Part shown: one piece after another, positions 34,392 to 44,896 of the stretch
How positions within the stretch are numbered: the first letter of the stretch is position 1
Layout of the letters: every line of letters starts with the position of its first letter
From: Plasmopara viticola
Taxonomy: Eukaryota; Oomycota; Peronosporomycetes; Peronosporales; Peronosporaceae
DNA: 54,322 bases
NCBI GenBank assembly: GCA_001695595.3
Contig: MBPM02000233.1
Location: 1 to 54,322 of the forward strand
Direction: 5' to 3'
Position numbers and translations under genes: made by a program
Notes under the pieces: model-generated
Databases searched by the model: none
What the model was told of the DNA's origin: nothing
The model's input: the letters and a program-made list of their open reading frames with translations, nothing else

Positions 34392-34497
34392 CACGATGGG
34401 CGGGAAAGAGAAGCGGCTGGGATGGGGAGCTAGAAAGCTTGGAGGTGATTGGTTCTTCTGAAGAGTCGACTTGTGGGGTAGCCGGCAAATTGAGAAG
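34392..34497 (-). promoter_or_regulatory. 5' end and 5' UTR of LINE B
   Basis: Sense start CTTCTCAATTTGCCGG, then ~35 bp almost identical to family A, including GTCGAC and TCTTCTGAAGA. This conservation across otherwise diverged families points to a functional 5' element. Confidence 0.55.
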
Positions 34498-34498
34498 T

Positions 34499-34516
34499 AC
34501 CCGTCTAGCTCAGTTG
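34499..34516 (+). pseudogene. tRNA-Lys 5' stub between LINE B and LINE C
   Basis: These 18 nt are at once the right-hand target duplication of B and the left-hand one of C. No full tRNA gene remains between the two elements. Confidence 0.92.
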
Positions 34517-34565
34517 AAGGTTGTCTATATTTAGTACAATATGACAAATGACTACCCAACTTGCC
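34517..34565 (-). promoter_or_regulatory. 3'-terminal signal of LINE C
   Basis: AAGGTTGTC, a hairpin with one bulged T (34523-34531 with 34538-34545), then ACTACCCAACTTGCC at 34551-34565. This box matches the minus-strand 5' end of the element (ACTTCCCAATTTGCC) at 13 of 15 positions. It differs from the A/B box in the same way the C 5' end differs from the A/B 5' end. Confidence 0.6.
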
Positions 34566-35614
34566 TATGTTCTAAACTTTTCTAGTGTACACATATTTTA
34601 TGTAATTCCCTTAAAGTAGGGAAATACATAAATTTTGTGTTTTTCCCTAATTTTTTTTTTTTTTTTAATATCCAATCACCGGCTCGAAAAGGTTTCGGTT
34701 TTACACTTTTGCCCCCGTTTTGACTTCAACTTTGGCCAAAAATGGCGATTTAGACCGCTTACGCGTGCCATCATATCTTGTCAACTGTGACCAGTTAGCA
34801 GCTGCAACTTTGGGCACGTATGCAACACATACAGCGCCCATTGCATGCTGATTGCTTACGCGTACCGAGACCCCTGGTGCTCAAACAAGGATCCGGTCTT
34901 TCAGCTCACTGTCGCGTCGTTTCGCGACGGCGTGGCTTTCGTGGGCCAACCCATAGCCGGGACCGGGTTTTGACTATATACTGTATAAAGTCAAAAATCC
35001 CAGGCTTCTCAGGGCTTATTAGAAACCAAAATTTCCTGGCTTCTCATGCCCAATAGGGAAAATAAAAAACCCTGGCCTCTTTGTCCCCGCAAATAGGGTG
35101 GCCTCTCCGGCCCACAAGTGATACAAAATCACTGACCTTACAGTTCGCAGGCTCCACAAGAATACGGAAAACCCCGGCTTCTCAGGGCTCACGCGAAACA
35201 AAACACCTGGCCTCTGCACCAAGCCGTCCACTCACTGCTGCCCGGCAGGCGCCACGTTCTTCGGTCTCTAACATGGCTAGCACGCTTCTGCACCCCCCTC
35301 CGGCGCGTCGAAAAGCTTCATCAAGACCAAGGCCTCCAGCGTCAAGCTCCAGAGCCCCTCAAGTGATGTAGATTCACCCGTTAGGGCGACCGGCAGGCTG
35401 CCCAATCCGGTATTATCGACAGAGCGGGCGACAGATCGTAATCATCTGTAATGAAGTCAAAGCTTGTCAGCATTAACGGTTTTTTTTTCCATAGCCAGTG
35501 GCTCTTCTTTCCTGTGTGCACAGGTCTTGATATTGCTTGCTTTGGTGGTCAGAGTTCAAATCCATGTGCCCGAAGTTCTTGTGGATCAGAAGTTGGCTGC
35601 CGGTAAGCTTGACT
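34566..35614 (-). other. 3' untranslated region of LINE C
   Basis: Holds a 12-bp near-perfect inverted repeat (34599-34610 with 34619-34630), a T16 run (34651-34666; A16 in sense), and six degenerate copies of GGCTTCTC or GGCCTCT (35003, 35038, 35074, 35100, 35176, 35209) in a ~35-bp rhythm. No coding sequence is recognised. Confidence 0.65.
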
Positions 35615-38600
35615 TCATACCAAAAAACGAACTTGGAATAAGGCAGGGTGCTCGCGGATGAATTTTCCCAGCGAAGCTGTGGACGACAACGTTTGAAGCA
35701 CCTGACGAAGCCGGCCGCGCTGAGCCAAATCGTACTTGCGGCGCAAGCATCCCCTAATATGGGCACTGAAGACTGTGTAGATGACACGCAGAGCTGGTGA
35801 TACTGGCATGGGAGAACGAGTATCAAATAGCCGGCCATTCCGCTCAGTCCAGAGAAAGTGTAAGACAACTGCTCGTGTAATGTGCCACATATCGAGCACT
35901 TGACTAACATGGTCTTGAACTGCATTTCGCAGCGAAGGCTTCCTTCCAACCGCAATGTCGAACCAAGAAGGTGCGCGTTTGAAGCAAGGATACCAGTCAC
36001 GAAAAACGACTTCCCAGACTTCACTTGCCAGTGAGCACTCAAAGAAGAGGTGGCGCTCTGTCTCAACCGCGGGACAGCCATCGCGAACGCAAAAAATCGC
36101 GTTTGGGTCCTCACTGAGGAAGGTAAAACGAGACCGAACAGGAAGTAGTCGGAAAGCAAGACGAAACTGAAGGTCCTCGTAGATGGGAAGCAACAGACCA
36201 CGCAAGTGTTTCCTCAGCTTGACAAACTTCTTGACATCTTCTGGTCGCGCACAAGGGTCGTGCAGCTGGATTGGGTGATCATGTACTGCTTGAACGGGCT
36301 TTGAGACAAGCGACAGGAGTTGTGAACGTGATACCAAGGGCACAAGACGGAGGCGATCATTGACACGCACACCAGCGTACGGCAGGTTGAAGCAGCAATC
36401 TGTTGGAACTGTTGTGTCAATGCATAGTCCGCAAATTGCCACAACACGCTGAAAAACCTGACTCACTTCTTTGTGCAATCGTATAAGCCACATGAGCTGC
36501 TTATATGCAGAGACGACAGGGTACGAATAGTCAATGTGTGCCTCAGCAAAAGCACGAGCAGTACTCCAAACACCCGTCGTATTTACAAAGTCAACAAGCG
36601 AACGCAGTCCAAAAGCACTGGCTATGTGGCGTCGAAATCTGCGCTGGGGCTCAGCGATCATGCTGATGCTGCGGCGTGAACTCATTTCACCGTTACACCG
36701 AGCAGATGGTTCGAACTGGAAGACCGGATCACAATGAAACCAGATGGGCTGGTGCAACGCGTAACAAAATCGTTCGTCCGAATTGAGGTCAATCCACGTA
36801 ATTGGCCACTTCACACCGTACCACAGCTTCCATGCCGACCGCCACCACGTCGACAGAAAACGGTGCCTTAGGACACCATGTCGATGCGGACTGACAGACA
36901 AGAAGTCGAGATGTTGTCGTGGTCCCCAATCTGGAAGAACAGATGACAAAAGCAGTACGCCTGGGGTTGTCCAGTTGCATACGGCTGGATCCGCTGCCGC
37001 GATGAAATGTTGGAGAAATTGGAGATGTTGTCGTTTCACCAAAGCTTCAAGACTTGGGATCTGAAGTCCGCCGTCATTGCGCTTCATCCGCAAAAAGTCA
37101 TTTGGTATCAACTAGAAGGTCCTTGCTGAGCGCTCATAACGCCTATTCAATACAAACCGGTGAAGTGCTGCTTGCCATTTTTTTAGCGTGTGTTTTGGCG
37201 CGGTGACGAGCCTCGTGTAATGCCACAGCCGAGAGAGGACCATCGTCTGCGCGATGAGAAGCCGACCGTGCAGAGTGCGTGCCCGCCGGAACCAGAGTTT
37301 AAAACCATCATAAAAACGAGTGTCGAGCGCTTCCAGCATCTGATCTTCTGTGACGCGTTGACCAAAAAGGAAGCCGAGATACTTCACTGTGTTATCATAG
37401 CCAAGAACTCGAACGTCTGGGATTGCAAAACAAGAACGGGAACGATGAAGGCTCATCAATACGCACTTGGACCGATTGAGCTTCGCTCCCGACCCTTGAC
37501 TGTACTCTTCAACGAGGTCGAGCTGTGCTTGAACGCCTGCGATCGAACCCGAGAGCAAGGTGGAGTCGTCCGCGAAAAAGATGCTCGTAACTGTGAAATC
37601 GTCGGACAATGGGACGCCGTGTTCTTCATGTTGGCGAAGCAAGTTACCAAGGGGCTCGATCACCAAAAGAAATAGCAACGCAGACAGAGGATCACCCTGC
37701 TTTACGCCGCGAGATGGATATAGGCCTTCAAGGATATGACCGTTGACAATCAGATGTGCTTGTGGCTTCGTGTACACGAGCTTGACCCACTCAGAGTACG
37801 TACCACCGCAACCCATACGATCTAGTACTTGGAACATGTAGTTCCAGTTGACACGGTCATACGCCTTTTCAAAGTCGAGGAACATCGCATACGCTTCTTC
37901 GTCACGGGCCGTCACCAGATCTTGAAGATCTTGAAGAAACCGCACGTGGTGGTGTAGTGACCGTCCCTTGACAAACGCCTTCTGACTTGGATGAACAAGC
38001 TTGGACAAGAATAATTGGAGTCGAAAAGCAAGCACCTTTGTCAAAGCCTTGACATCAACACCCATGAGAGCAATTGGACGGTAGTTGCCGGGCTCAGCTC
38101 GACAGCCGGTTTTGTGGAGTAAGCTGATAGCTGACTTCCGTTGGCACGGCAACAGCTCCCCTCGGACAAGTTGGTAATTGAAGACGATCTCGAGGCACTC
38201 TCCAAATACATCCGGCGCGACCTGATAAAAGGCAGCTGTAAACCCGTCCATGCCTGGAGCCGAGGTTGGTCGCATCTTTTTGATGGCATTTGCCAAGTCA
38301 ACCGCGGTGATCGGGGCACTCAGCAACGCTTGTTCATCCTCGCTGAGAACACGGTCGATGGTGTTGAGAAGCCGATCAATAGCAGCTGGAGAGGGATCCA
38401 TTGACCGACCGCTGCTACTGTTCTTGTCACCGAGGATGCCACCCCAATGATCATTAAAGACGGCACTGATATCGGCGGGGTTCTTCGATATTGAACCGTC
38501 TTGCATCCGTACTTCTTCGACACTCGTTCGTCGAACAGAGTCGTCGAGCGGGCGACAAAAGTACTTGGATGACGTCTCTGTCTGCATCGCTTGGAAGTCA

Positions 38601-39763
38601 AACGCTGTGTCATGATTGTAGGCGCGGGACGTATTGACACAGGCGTCGTACGCCCTCAGGGCCGCCTGAAAGGCCACTCGAGCGGTTTCATCGCGGTTCG
38701 ACCTATAACGAGAAGCTGCAGAGTCAAGTGTCCGTTGAGCATCAAGGATAGCGTCATCTTGTTGGCGCCGCAGCTTGCGCTGAAGAGCCTGAAGAAGCTG
38801 ACGCATCTCGATCTTTGACTTCATCCAAACTTTACCCGGGTTGGTGGCCTCGTGAAGCCTGCCCAAGACTACCTTTGCTTCGTGCGCAATGGCTTGGACG
38901 ATAGCAGGGTACTCGAGCAGCGCTGCCGAGAACCTCCAGTAACTGCGACCATGTGGCTGGGCCATCGAACGTAGCTCGACACTATGAGCAAGGTGATCAC
39001 CAGCACCTTTGGGAGGGAAGTACTTCGAGTTGTAGTACACCGCACCACAGAAGTCGTTGGAGAGAAGAATGTAGTCAAGTCGATTATAACGTGGTTGAGG
39101 GCCCGTGAAGACGCGCTTGTTGGATTGATGAATTCGCCACGCGTCCACGACCCCAAGCTGACTAATCCAGTTGAGGCAAGAGCTTCGACCATTGGATAAC
39201 CGTGCACGGCCTGACGAGGAATCGACGCTTGGATTCAGAGGAGTGTTCAGATCGCCCATAACAATGTGGGTCGCGTTGATTTCAAACACATCCGTCGGAA
39301 GGTGGTCAAAGAATACGGTCTTCTCGTGTTGGTCGACTGGAGCGTACACGTTGTGTACGTACATCGGAGCATTTTGAATCGTCAATTTCACTACCAAATA
39401 CCGACCTGACACTGACAGCGCTGGGAGATCATGCGCTGTGTAGAAGCCCGGGAAGTCAGAGCGGAGAATTGTCATCACGCCGCCGGACCGGGTGTTTGGC
39501 GCGACCAATGCATTCGCGTTCGGGTCGTTAACGAAGACTTGATGTCGGAAGCGAGCGTCGTGATTGAATTTTAAAGTGGAGAAGTGTGCCGCATCGCGAA
39601 ACTTAGTCTCTTGAACACATGAGAGACTATGCTTCATGAGTAGATGATCGATCAGCAAGTGACCATTCTGTTTAACTCCGTTGGTGTTGACAGTCAGAAG
39701 ACTGACGTTATTCCACGAGATTGGAGTCGCTTCACTAAATGAAACCTCGTTAACAGTCCAGGC
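35615..39763 (-). pseudogene. ORF2 of LINE C: APE endonuclease and reverse transcriptase, one in-frame stop
   Basis: The frame opens at 39763 after a TGA and overlaps ORF1 by 14 nt. No ATG precedes the conserved SWNNVSLLTVNTNG region, so initiation is not by an ordinary AUG. Endonuclease: QETKF, VYAP, MGDLNTPL, GDHLAHS. RT: RPIAL, FLDFEKAYDRVNW, GVKQGDPLS, FFADD, KYLGF. C-terminus: C-x4-C-x7-H-x4-C finger (CVRDGC...HLFFEC). A single TAG at 37112-37114 stands where families A and B have Gln (VQLI, IQLI), which fits a CAG-to-TAG change. The protein would be ~1,380 residues. Confidence 0.9.
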
Positions 39764-42323
39764 TCAAGGACCCGGCTACTAATCGCGGAACATTCTCCAC
39801 GACTTGTATTTGTAGGACCGCACATTCTTCGGGGTAGAAGAGGTTGCAGTCACGGAGATATTCGAGATCGTCAAGGAGCTGGCCTTGCCACTGCACTCTG
39901 GACCAAATGTTGAAGCAGTGTCGACCAATCTCTGATCGCAGTAGTAACAGCAGTGTGTTAGGGTGCAGGAGACGGCGGTTCTGTGCGGCAATCCACAACA
40001 CTTCCTGACCGGTGATACGCTGAATCCACATGTCCTTGTCGAAGACATGAGGCGCTGTGCACATTAGCATCAGCTCGAATAAAGAAAGAGCTCGCGTTGC
40101 GCGAATGTTCGACTCGTGAACTGGGTCCTTCCACAAACTCCCTGTCCGCTCAAAGAGTTCTTCACGCGTCCTCGGTATTTTAGAGCCAAACCTTTTCGTC
40201 CATTTCGACGCAAAAGTCGTCGAGGAAGTTGGATCCGATGCGCTCAGCACCCGGTTCAGCAAATGTAGCTGTGCCACCCCGTTGACATGATCCTTGAGCT
40301 CCTTCATATCCGCAAGCAAGGCAGCGTTAAAGCCGAGCGGTGTGCCCACACTCGCGAGATGAGTCAGCGTGTCGGGGTTGTAGGTATTTTTAAGTGTCTT
40401 CCTCACATTTTCAATGCGAGCGTCCGCCACAGCCAGGTGATTCGGTCGAAGCTGGAGGTCTGCCGTCTCTTCGACGTCCTTCATCTCATCGACAATCTCC
40501 TGGATCATCATCGGCTTCGGCGATTTAGACACCTTTGTGTGTTTTTTTACGAAGAAATGCGACGACTCCGAGCTATTCTCGATCGCTTCCGGGACCTTTA
40601 CCTTGCGAGGAACGATCTGGTAGCGAGTGGGGGCACTCTCCGAGAGCATAGCTGGCGAGCAGTCAAACTCGACTTCAACCGAGTTCAGCACATCGTAGTA
40701 ATTGCTAGTGGCAAGCTTCTGGGCCGGTGCTGGCTGAGTGCTCTTTAACATAGAGCCGAAGGTCTTTTCAGCACGGCGGCGCTTGGCCTTGTTCACCTTA
40801 CTCACCACGACTTCATTGCTAGCCAAACTTAGCGCTGGCACCGGTGCAGGCAGCGGGGTCGAGGGCAGGAGGCGCAGCGCATTTTTTGGACTACCAGGAG
40901 GACTGACCAAGGAGCCGGCATTGTCGAGTGAGAGAATACTCACTGTGTCATCTTTCTTCGGTCCAGAGTCGTCCCCCACAGTATTCAATCCCTTGACGAC
41001 GTCAGCATACGACGGACCAGACGGTTCTGTCGGCGAAGCTGACGATGTGACGTCACCAATGCGGTCGAGGTTGAGCGCGTACGGCGACTTCTGCCCAAAC
41101 CCAAGACGGTGGGACGGAAAAGCAGCGTTGCGACCTTGAGCTGGATACTGTGAGCAGCTAAAGATGATCTGATCGCAAACCTTGCCGTCGATGACGACGG
41201 CTTTTGGTGGCGTTGACGAGCGGAAATAAACACGCCATGTTGCTGTTGTGAGCCCCGACTGAATGTTGACGTCTCGGAAAGTGCCGTAAATTGGTTCCGC
41301 ACCAAGCCGAAAGAATCTTTCCATGAGGGAGGCGTGCGAGAAGATGCTATCGACACCCGAGATGTCAAGATAGTACCTGTTTGCAAGGATGTCAAAGTCC
41401 GAAAACGTAAACGTGTGGCCGAGAATGCGGACGGGCTGTCGAGCAAGCTCAGTACATGCCTTTCGGTCTTTGACACGCACACAAAGCTCGCCGGCTCGGC
41501 CCTTGGAGATTTGTCCGATCTGGCAATCGTTGACTTGCGCTTGGACCGCTGGATTGCCGTTGTCCTTGAGAAACGATGTTGCAATCTTGTTGATACCAGT
41601 ACACTGGAACGCTTGACCGGTTTTGACGGTCATTACGTACCGCGTCTGGGGCAGCTCGTATGGCCGAGCGCGCTCGATTGGCGACCGCAGCTGACTCCAG
41701 TCTACTCCCTTTTCGTAGAGTGCGTCGATGGTTTCAATGTCGACCGCAGACGGTTGAGGCGTTATAAGGACGCCCGAGTTCCGGTACCGAGGTGAAGCGG
41801 TGTCGCGCCGAAGCTCGTCGTCTTGGGCTAGAAGCGCACGGAGCGACCCATTTGGCACCGCTGTCGCATTAATCGGGTGTTCGCCAGCCATAGCCGTATC
41901 ACCCGAGGCATCGTCGCTGGGTACGGCATCGTTGGTGCTGGAGTTGCCGACAGCGAGGGACATGTCAGTACTTTGAAGAAGCACCGTCATACCACTGCCT
42001 ACGTCGACGGCTCGAGAAGCGTCTCCGTTTCCAGAGGATGGATGGCCACTAGGTTTCATCAGGCTGCTAACAACACCAACCTTGATGGATGGTGGCGCAT
42101 TAGTCGTACAAGTGCTTGCGGATAACCCATGGCCGAGAACATCTGTAAATACACACTCCTTTGCAGCAGGTGTCGCAGCATTCGTCTCCGTGGCGGAAGA
42201 ATCACGATAAGGTCTTACCATCTCCGTCGGTGAGAAAAACGGTCCGGTCGTGGGAGATGGTGGGTTCGCACCATCATTGCCCATCTCACACGAAGGTAAA
42301 AGGAGAGGGTTGTTCTGATTCAT
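39750..42323 (-). CDS. ORF1 of LINE C: gag-like RNA-binding protein, intact
   Basis: ATG at 42323 (MNQNNPLL) gives 857 residues; an upstream in-frame TTG exists but has no support. It has the same layout as the A and B proteins: a low-complexity Ser/Thr/Pro-rich N-terminus, a central RRM-like region around RYYLDISGVDS, a basic patch (KAKRRRAEK), and a helical C-terminal domain (ASKWTKRFGSK, HPNTLLLLLRSE). There is no CCHC knuckle. It presumably binds LINE RNA; this is inferred from position. The stop context is TGT-TAA. Confidence 0.85.
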   Translation of the reverse strand: MNQNNPLLLPSCEMGNDGANPPSPTTGPFFSPTEMVRPYRDSSATETNAATPAAKECVFTDVLGHGLSASTCTTNAPPSIKVGVVSSLMKPSGHPSSGNGDASRAVDVGSGMTVLLQSTDMSLAVGNSSTNDAVPSDDASGDTAMAGEHPINATAVPNGSLRALLAQDDELRRDTASPRYRNSGVLITPQPSAVDIETIDALYEKGVDWSQLRSPIERARPYELPQTRYVMTVKTGQAFQCTGINKIATSFLKDNGNPAVQAQVNDCQIGQISKGRAGELCVRVKDRKACTELARQPVRILGHTFTFSDFDILANRYYLDISGVDSIFSHASLMERFFRLGAEPIYGTFRDVNIQSGLTTATWRVYFRSSTPPKAVVIDGKVCDQIIFSCSQYPAQGRNAAFPSHRLGFGQKSPYALNLDRIGDVTSSASPTEPSGPSYADVVKGLNTVGDDSGPKKDDTVSILSLDNAGSLVSPPGSPKNALRLLPSTPLPAPVPALSLASNEVVVSKVNKAKRRRAEKTFGSMLKSTQPAPAQKLATSNYYDVLNSVEVEFDCSPAMLSESAPTRYQIVPRKVKVPEAIENSSESSHFFVKKHTKVSKSPKPMMIQEIVDEMKDVEETADLQLRPNHLAVADARIENVRKTLKNTYNPDTLTHLASVGTPLGFNAALLADMKELKDHVNGVAQLHLLNRVLSASDPTSSTTFASKWTKRFGSKIPRTREELFERTGSLWKDPVHESNIRATRALSLFELMLMCTAPHVFDKDMWIQRITGQEVLWIAAQNRRLLHPNTLLLLLRSEIGRHCFNIWSRVQWQGQLLDDLEYLRDCNLFYPEECAVLQIQVVENVPRLVAGSLSLDC

Positions 42324-42410
42324 TGAATTCAAAAAAGGGGGCGGGGAAGGGGTTGAGGTACTTCTGTTATTGACTGGATCGACTTGTGCTCGAAGAGGCA
42401 AATTGGGAAG
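42324..42410 (-). promoter_or_regulatory. 5' end and 5' UTR of LINE C
   Basis: Short leader of 87 nt beginning CTTCCCAATTTGCC in sense. It keeps the TCGACTTGTG core seen in the A and B leaders, but the rest differs. Confidence 0.5.
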
Positions 42411-42411
42411 T

Positions 42412-42429
42412 ACCCGTCTAGCTCAGTTG
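42412..42429 (+). pseudogene. tRNA-Lys 5' stub between LINE C and SINE 2
   Basis: Shared duplication: right copy for C and left copy for SINE 2. Confidence 0.92.
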
Positions 42430-42682
42430 AAAGTTGTCATGTATTTAATCTTAACACAACCTATACCTTCTCGGCTTGGCTAGGATTTCTACATTTTACA
42501 TTTTTATTCTGAAGATTCTTTTTCGTCTTGTTATTGTCTTTTTCTTGATCGGGGTCGGAAATATTTCGCTTGGGGCCGTCCTCTCCCAAGTCTGGTTGAT
42601 TACGAAGTTTGTCCGGTGTGGGGCTCGAACCCGCACCACACACCGTGAGGACCAGAAGCATAATCCACTAACCCACGCCACC
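42430..42682 (-). mobile_element. tRNA-derived SINE, copy 2, inserted in tRNA-Lys
   Basis: 253 bp, the same as SINE 1 except for two single-base length changes (near 42494 and 42586) and the absence of the four extra 5' bases. B box 42621-42631, A box 42665-42675. Same site, same orientation. The near-identity suggests recent mobilisation or later homogenisation with the array. Confidence 0.88.
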
Positions 42683-42683
42683 T

Positions 42684-42756
42684 ACCCGTCTAGCTCAGTT
42701 GGTAGAGCGCTGGCCTTTTAAGCCAGTGGTCGTGGGTTCGAGCCCCACGGGGGGTG
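42684..42756 (+). tRNA. tRNA-Lys (UUU), array copy 33
   Basis: Intact gene regenerated at the 5' end of the B-C-SINE 2 stack; six-G form. Its immediate 5' flank is SINE sequence. Confidence 0.93.
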
Positions 42757-43241
42757 TAAATTGCCTAAGAGTTGTGCGTGAAAGATTTGTGCGCCATGCA
42801 TTTATACTAGAAAGCAGCACATGCTCCTTCTTCGTATTTTGGCTTGGATTTCTCTTTAAGTCTAACAATCGTCATGGTCGTTCACGGTGCGATTACTCTT
42901 GACTACAAGAGCGACGCAAGTAGCTGTTTTAAACAGCAAAGAATAAATTTTTCTGCTCGACTATATTCGAAGCATTTCCGTTGTTAGGAAATGGGCTGCC
43001 TGTCTGCACTCAGCAGTTAGAATTCTGTTCGTAAACACGAAAACTATGTATGATCTTCGGAAAAGAATGTTCAATCATGCGTTTGTCACGACGTTCTTGT
43101 CCGGCTTATGCGAGTAGAATAATGTGGTTGCGTGCGTGCATACCAAGAGCTTATACTTGGTGTTGGTGTGTTTGTCGGTGTGCTTGCTCCTGGTTGTGTT
43201 TCTCTTTTTGTGTACATTTGATATTATCTTAACTCGAGTAT

Positions 43242-43314
43242 ACCCGTCTAGCTCAGTTGGTAGAGCGCTGGCCTTTTAAGCCAGTGGTCGTGGGTTCGAG
43301 CCCCACGGGGGGTG
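43242..43314 (+). tRNA. tRNA-Lys (UUU), array copy 34
   Basis: Six-G form; its spacer has AAAGGATAAAA in place of AAAGAATAAAA. Confidence 0.93.
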
Positions 43315-43799
43315 TAAATTGCCTAAGAGTTGTGCGTGAAAGATTTGTGCGCCATGCATTTATACTAGAAAGCAGCACATGCTCCTTCTTCGTATTTTGG
43401 CTTGGATTTCTCTTTAAGTCTAACAATCGTCATGGTCGTTCACGGTGCGATTACTCTTGACTACAAGAGCGACGCAAGTAGCTGTTTTAAACAGCAAAGG
43501 ATAAAATTTTCTGCTCGACTATATTCGAAGCATTTCCGTTGTTAGGAAATGGGCTGCCTGTCTGCACTCAGCAGTTAGAATTCTGTTCGTAAACACGAAA
43601 ACTATGTATGATCTTCGGAAAAGAATGTTCAATCATGCGTTTGTCACGACGTTCTTGTCCGGCTTATGCGAGTAGAATAATGTGGTTGCGTGCGTGCATA
43701 CCAAGAGCTTATACTTGGTGTTGGTGTGTTTGTCGGTGTGCTTGCTCCTGGTTGTGTTTCTCTTTTTGTGTACATTTGATATTATCTTAACTCGAGTAT

Positions 43800-43872
43800 A
43801 CCCGTCTAGCTCAGTTGGTAGAGCGCTGGCCTTTTAAGCCAGTGGTCGTGGGTTCGAGCCCCACGGGGGGTG
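43800..43872 (+). tRNA. tRNA-Lys (UUU), array copy 35
   Basis: Six-G form; last unit before LINE A2. Confidence 0.93.
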
Positions 43873-44357
43873 TAAATTGCCTAAGAGTTGTGCGTGAAAG
43901 ATTTGTGCGCCATGCATTTATACTAGAAAGCAGCACATGCTCCTTCTTCGTATTTTGGCTTGGATTTCTCTTTAAGTCTAACAATCGTCATGGTCGTTCA
44001 CGGTGCGATTACTCTTGACTACAAGAGCGACGCAAGTAGCTGTTTTAAACAGCAAAGAATAAAATTTTCTGCTCGACTATATTCGAAGCATTTCCGTTGT
44101 TAGGAAATGGGCTGCCTGTCTGCACTCAGCAGTTAGAATTCTGTTCGTAAACACGAAAACTATGTATGATCTTCGGAAAAGAATGTTCAATCATGCGTTT
44201 GTCACGACGTTCTTGTCCGGCTTATGCGAGTAGAATAATGTGGTTGCGTGCGTGCATACCAAGAGCTTATACTTGGTGTTGGTGTGTTTGTCGGTGTGCT
44301 TGCTCCTGGTTGTGTTTCTCTTTTTGTGTACATTTGATATTATCTTAACTCGAGTAT

Positions 44358-44374
44358 ACCCGTCTAGCTCAGTT
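44358..44374 (+). pseudogene. tRNA-Lys 5' stub (left target duplication of LINE A2)
   Basis: First 17 nt of the gene, unmutated, ending in AGTT. The next base is T, not G, so the junction is one base shorter than those of B, C and the SINEs. Confidence 0.92.
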
Positions 44375-44425
44375 TAAAGTTTGTCTATTACGTTAAAATA
44401 GACTGAGTTGCTTCTCAATCTACCG
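44375..44425 (-). promoter_or_regulatory. 3'-terminal signal of LINE A2
   Basis: TAAAGTTTGTC, a perfect 7-bp stem (44383-44389 with 44397-44403) whose loop is one A longer than in A1, then CTTCTCAAT a few bases on. Confidence 0.62.
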
Positions 44426-44573
44426 GTAACTGACTTATTTTACTGATATAAATACTAATTTACACTTTTTTGGAGTTGTACCTTTTATGTACGCTACGTT
44501 CCTTGAATCTTACCTGAACAGATGTTTTGTTCTCGATGTTTCTTGGTGGAGGTTGTTAAGCCAAAAAATTCAA

Positions 44574-44896
44574 GACCAGCTGGCTCAAACGGTAGAGCAC
44601 CCGCTTTCCAAGCGGGAGGTCGTGGGTTCAAACCCCACAACGTACAGCATTCGATTCCGGATCGCTTCCTCCATAACGTAGAATGGCCGATATGGGTTTC
44701 ACAACCCTAGCCGAACAAACTTGGAGAGGGCGAGAAAGATCCACCGCGCGTACACTAAGTCCCATTGGCGGAGTCCCTTCTGTCCAGTCTCCCGGGTACA
44801 CTGTACCTTAAGAGGCAAAGACAAAACGGCTCCAGGTGTACAGAGGTCGGATCACTCATCAGAGTTTCCTTTTTAACCTTTTTTTTTTTTTTTTTT
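44574..44896 (+). promoter_or_regulatory. Antisense Pol III-like unit with tRNA-Gly(UCC)-like sequence in the A2 tail
   Basis: A box 44581-44592, B box 44625-44635. The anticodon stem is perfect here (CCCGC/GCGGG), whereas A1 has CTCGC, which still pairs by a G-T wobble. The acceptor strands do not pair. The run T18 at 44879-44896 would stop Pol III about 300 nt downstream. Confidence 0.6.

Larger units (their letters stand above)
27122..34497 (-). mobile_element. Full-length non-LTR retrotransposon, family B
   Basis: Runs from a 5' end at 34497 to a 3' end at 27122, inside the tRNA-Lys D-loop, with target duplications at 27103-27121 and 34498-34516 (one mismatch). It has ORF1 and an APE-RT ORF2 clearly homologous to family A but well diverged, and no ORF3. 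It is the most damaged of the four LINEs: ORF1 has at least two frameshifts, and ORF2 has a frameshift and a ~133-codon in-frame deletion. Its 5' UTR is nearly the same as family A's. Confidence 0.92.
34517..42410 (-). mobile_element. Full-length non-LTR retrotransposon, family C
   Basis: The 5' end is at 42410 and the 3' end at 34517, inside the tRNA-Lys D-loop, with identical 19-bp duplications at 34498-34516 and 42411-42429. It has two ORFs. ORF1 is intact and ORF2 is open apart from one in-frame stop, so this is the best-preserved coding set in the window. It lacks ORF3 and has its own 1.1-kb 3' UTR. Confidence 0.93.
42684..44357 (+). repeat. tRNA-Lys tandem array, block 3 (three units of 558 bp)
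   Basis: All three units have the GG marker, as in block 1, so they belong with the array flanks and not with the amplified sub-block of block 2. Confidence 0.97.

Noticed and set aside
33924..34534. Minus-strand frames reaching from ORF1 of LINE B into the tRNA stub, and + strand frames opposite
   Set aside because: The upstream extension uses a non-ATG start and covers the leader and target duplication; ATG 34391 aligns with family A's start. The + strand frames are shadows of ORF1.
42476..42721. Open frame spanning SINE 2 and the next tRNA
   Set aside because: Accidental frame across non-coding RNA genes, equivalent to the one at SINE 1.
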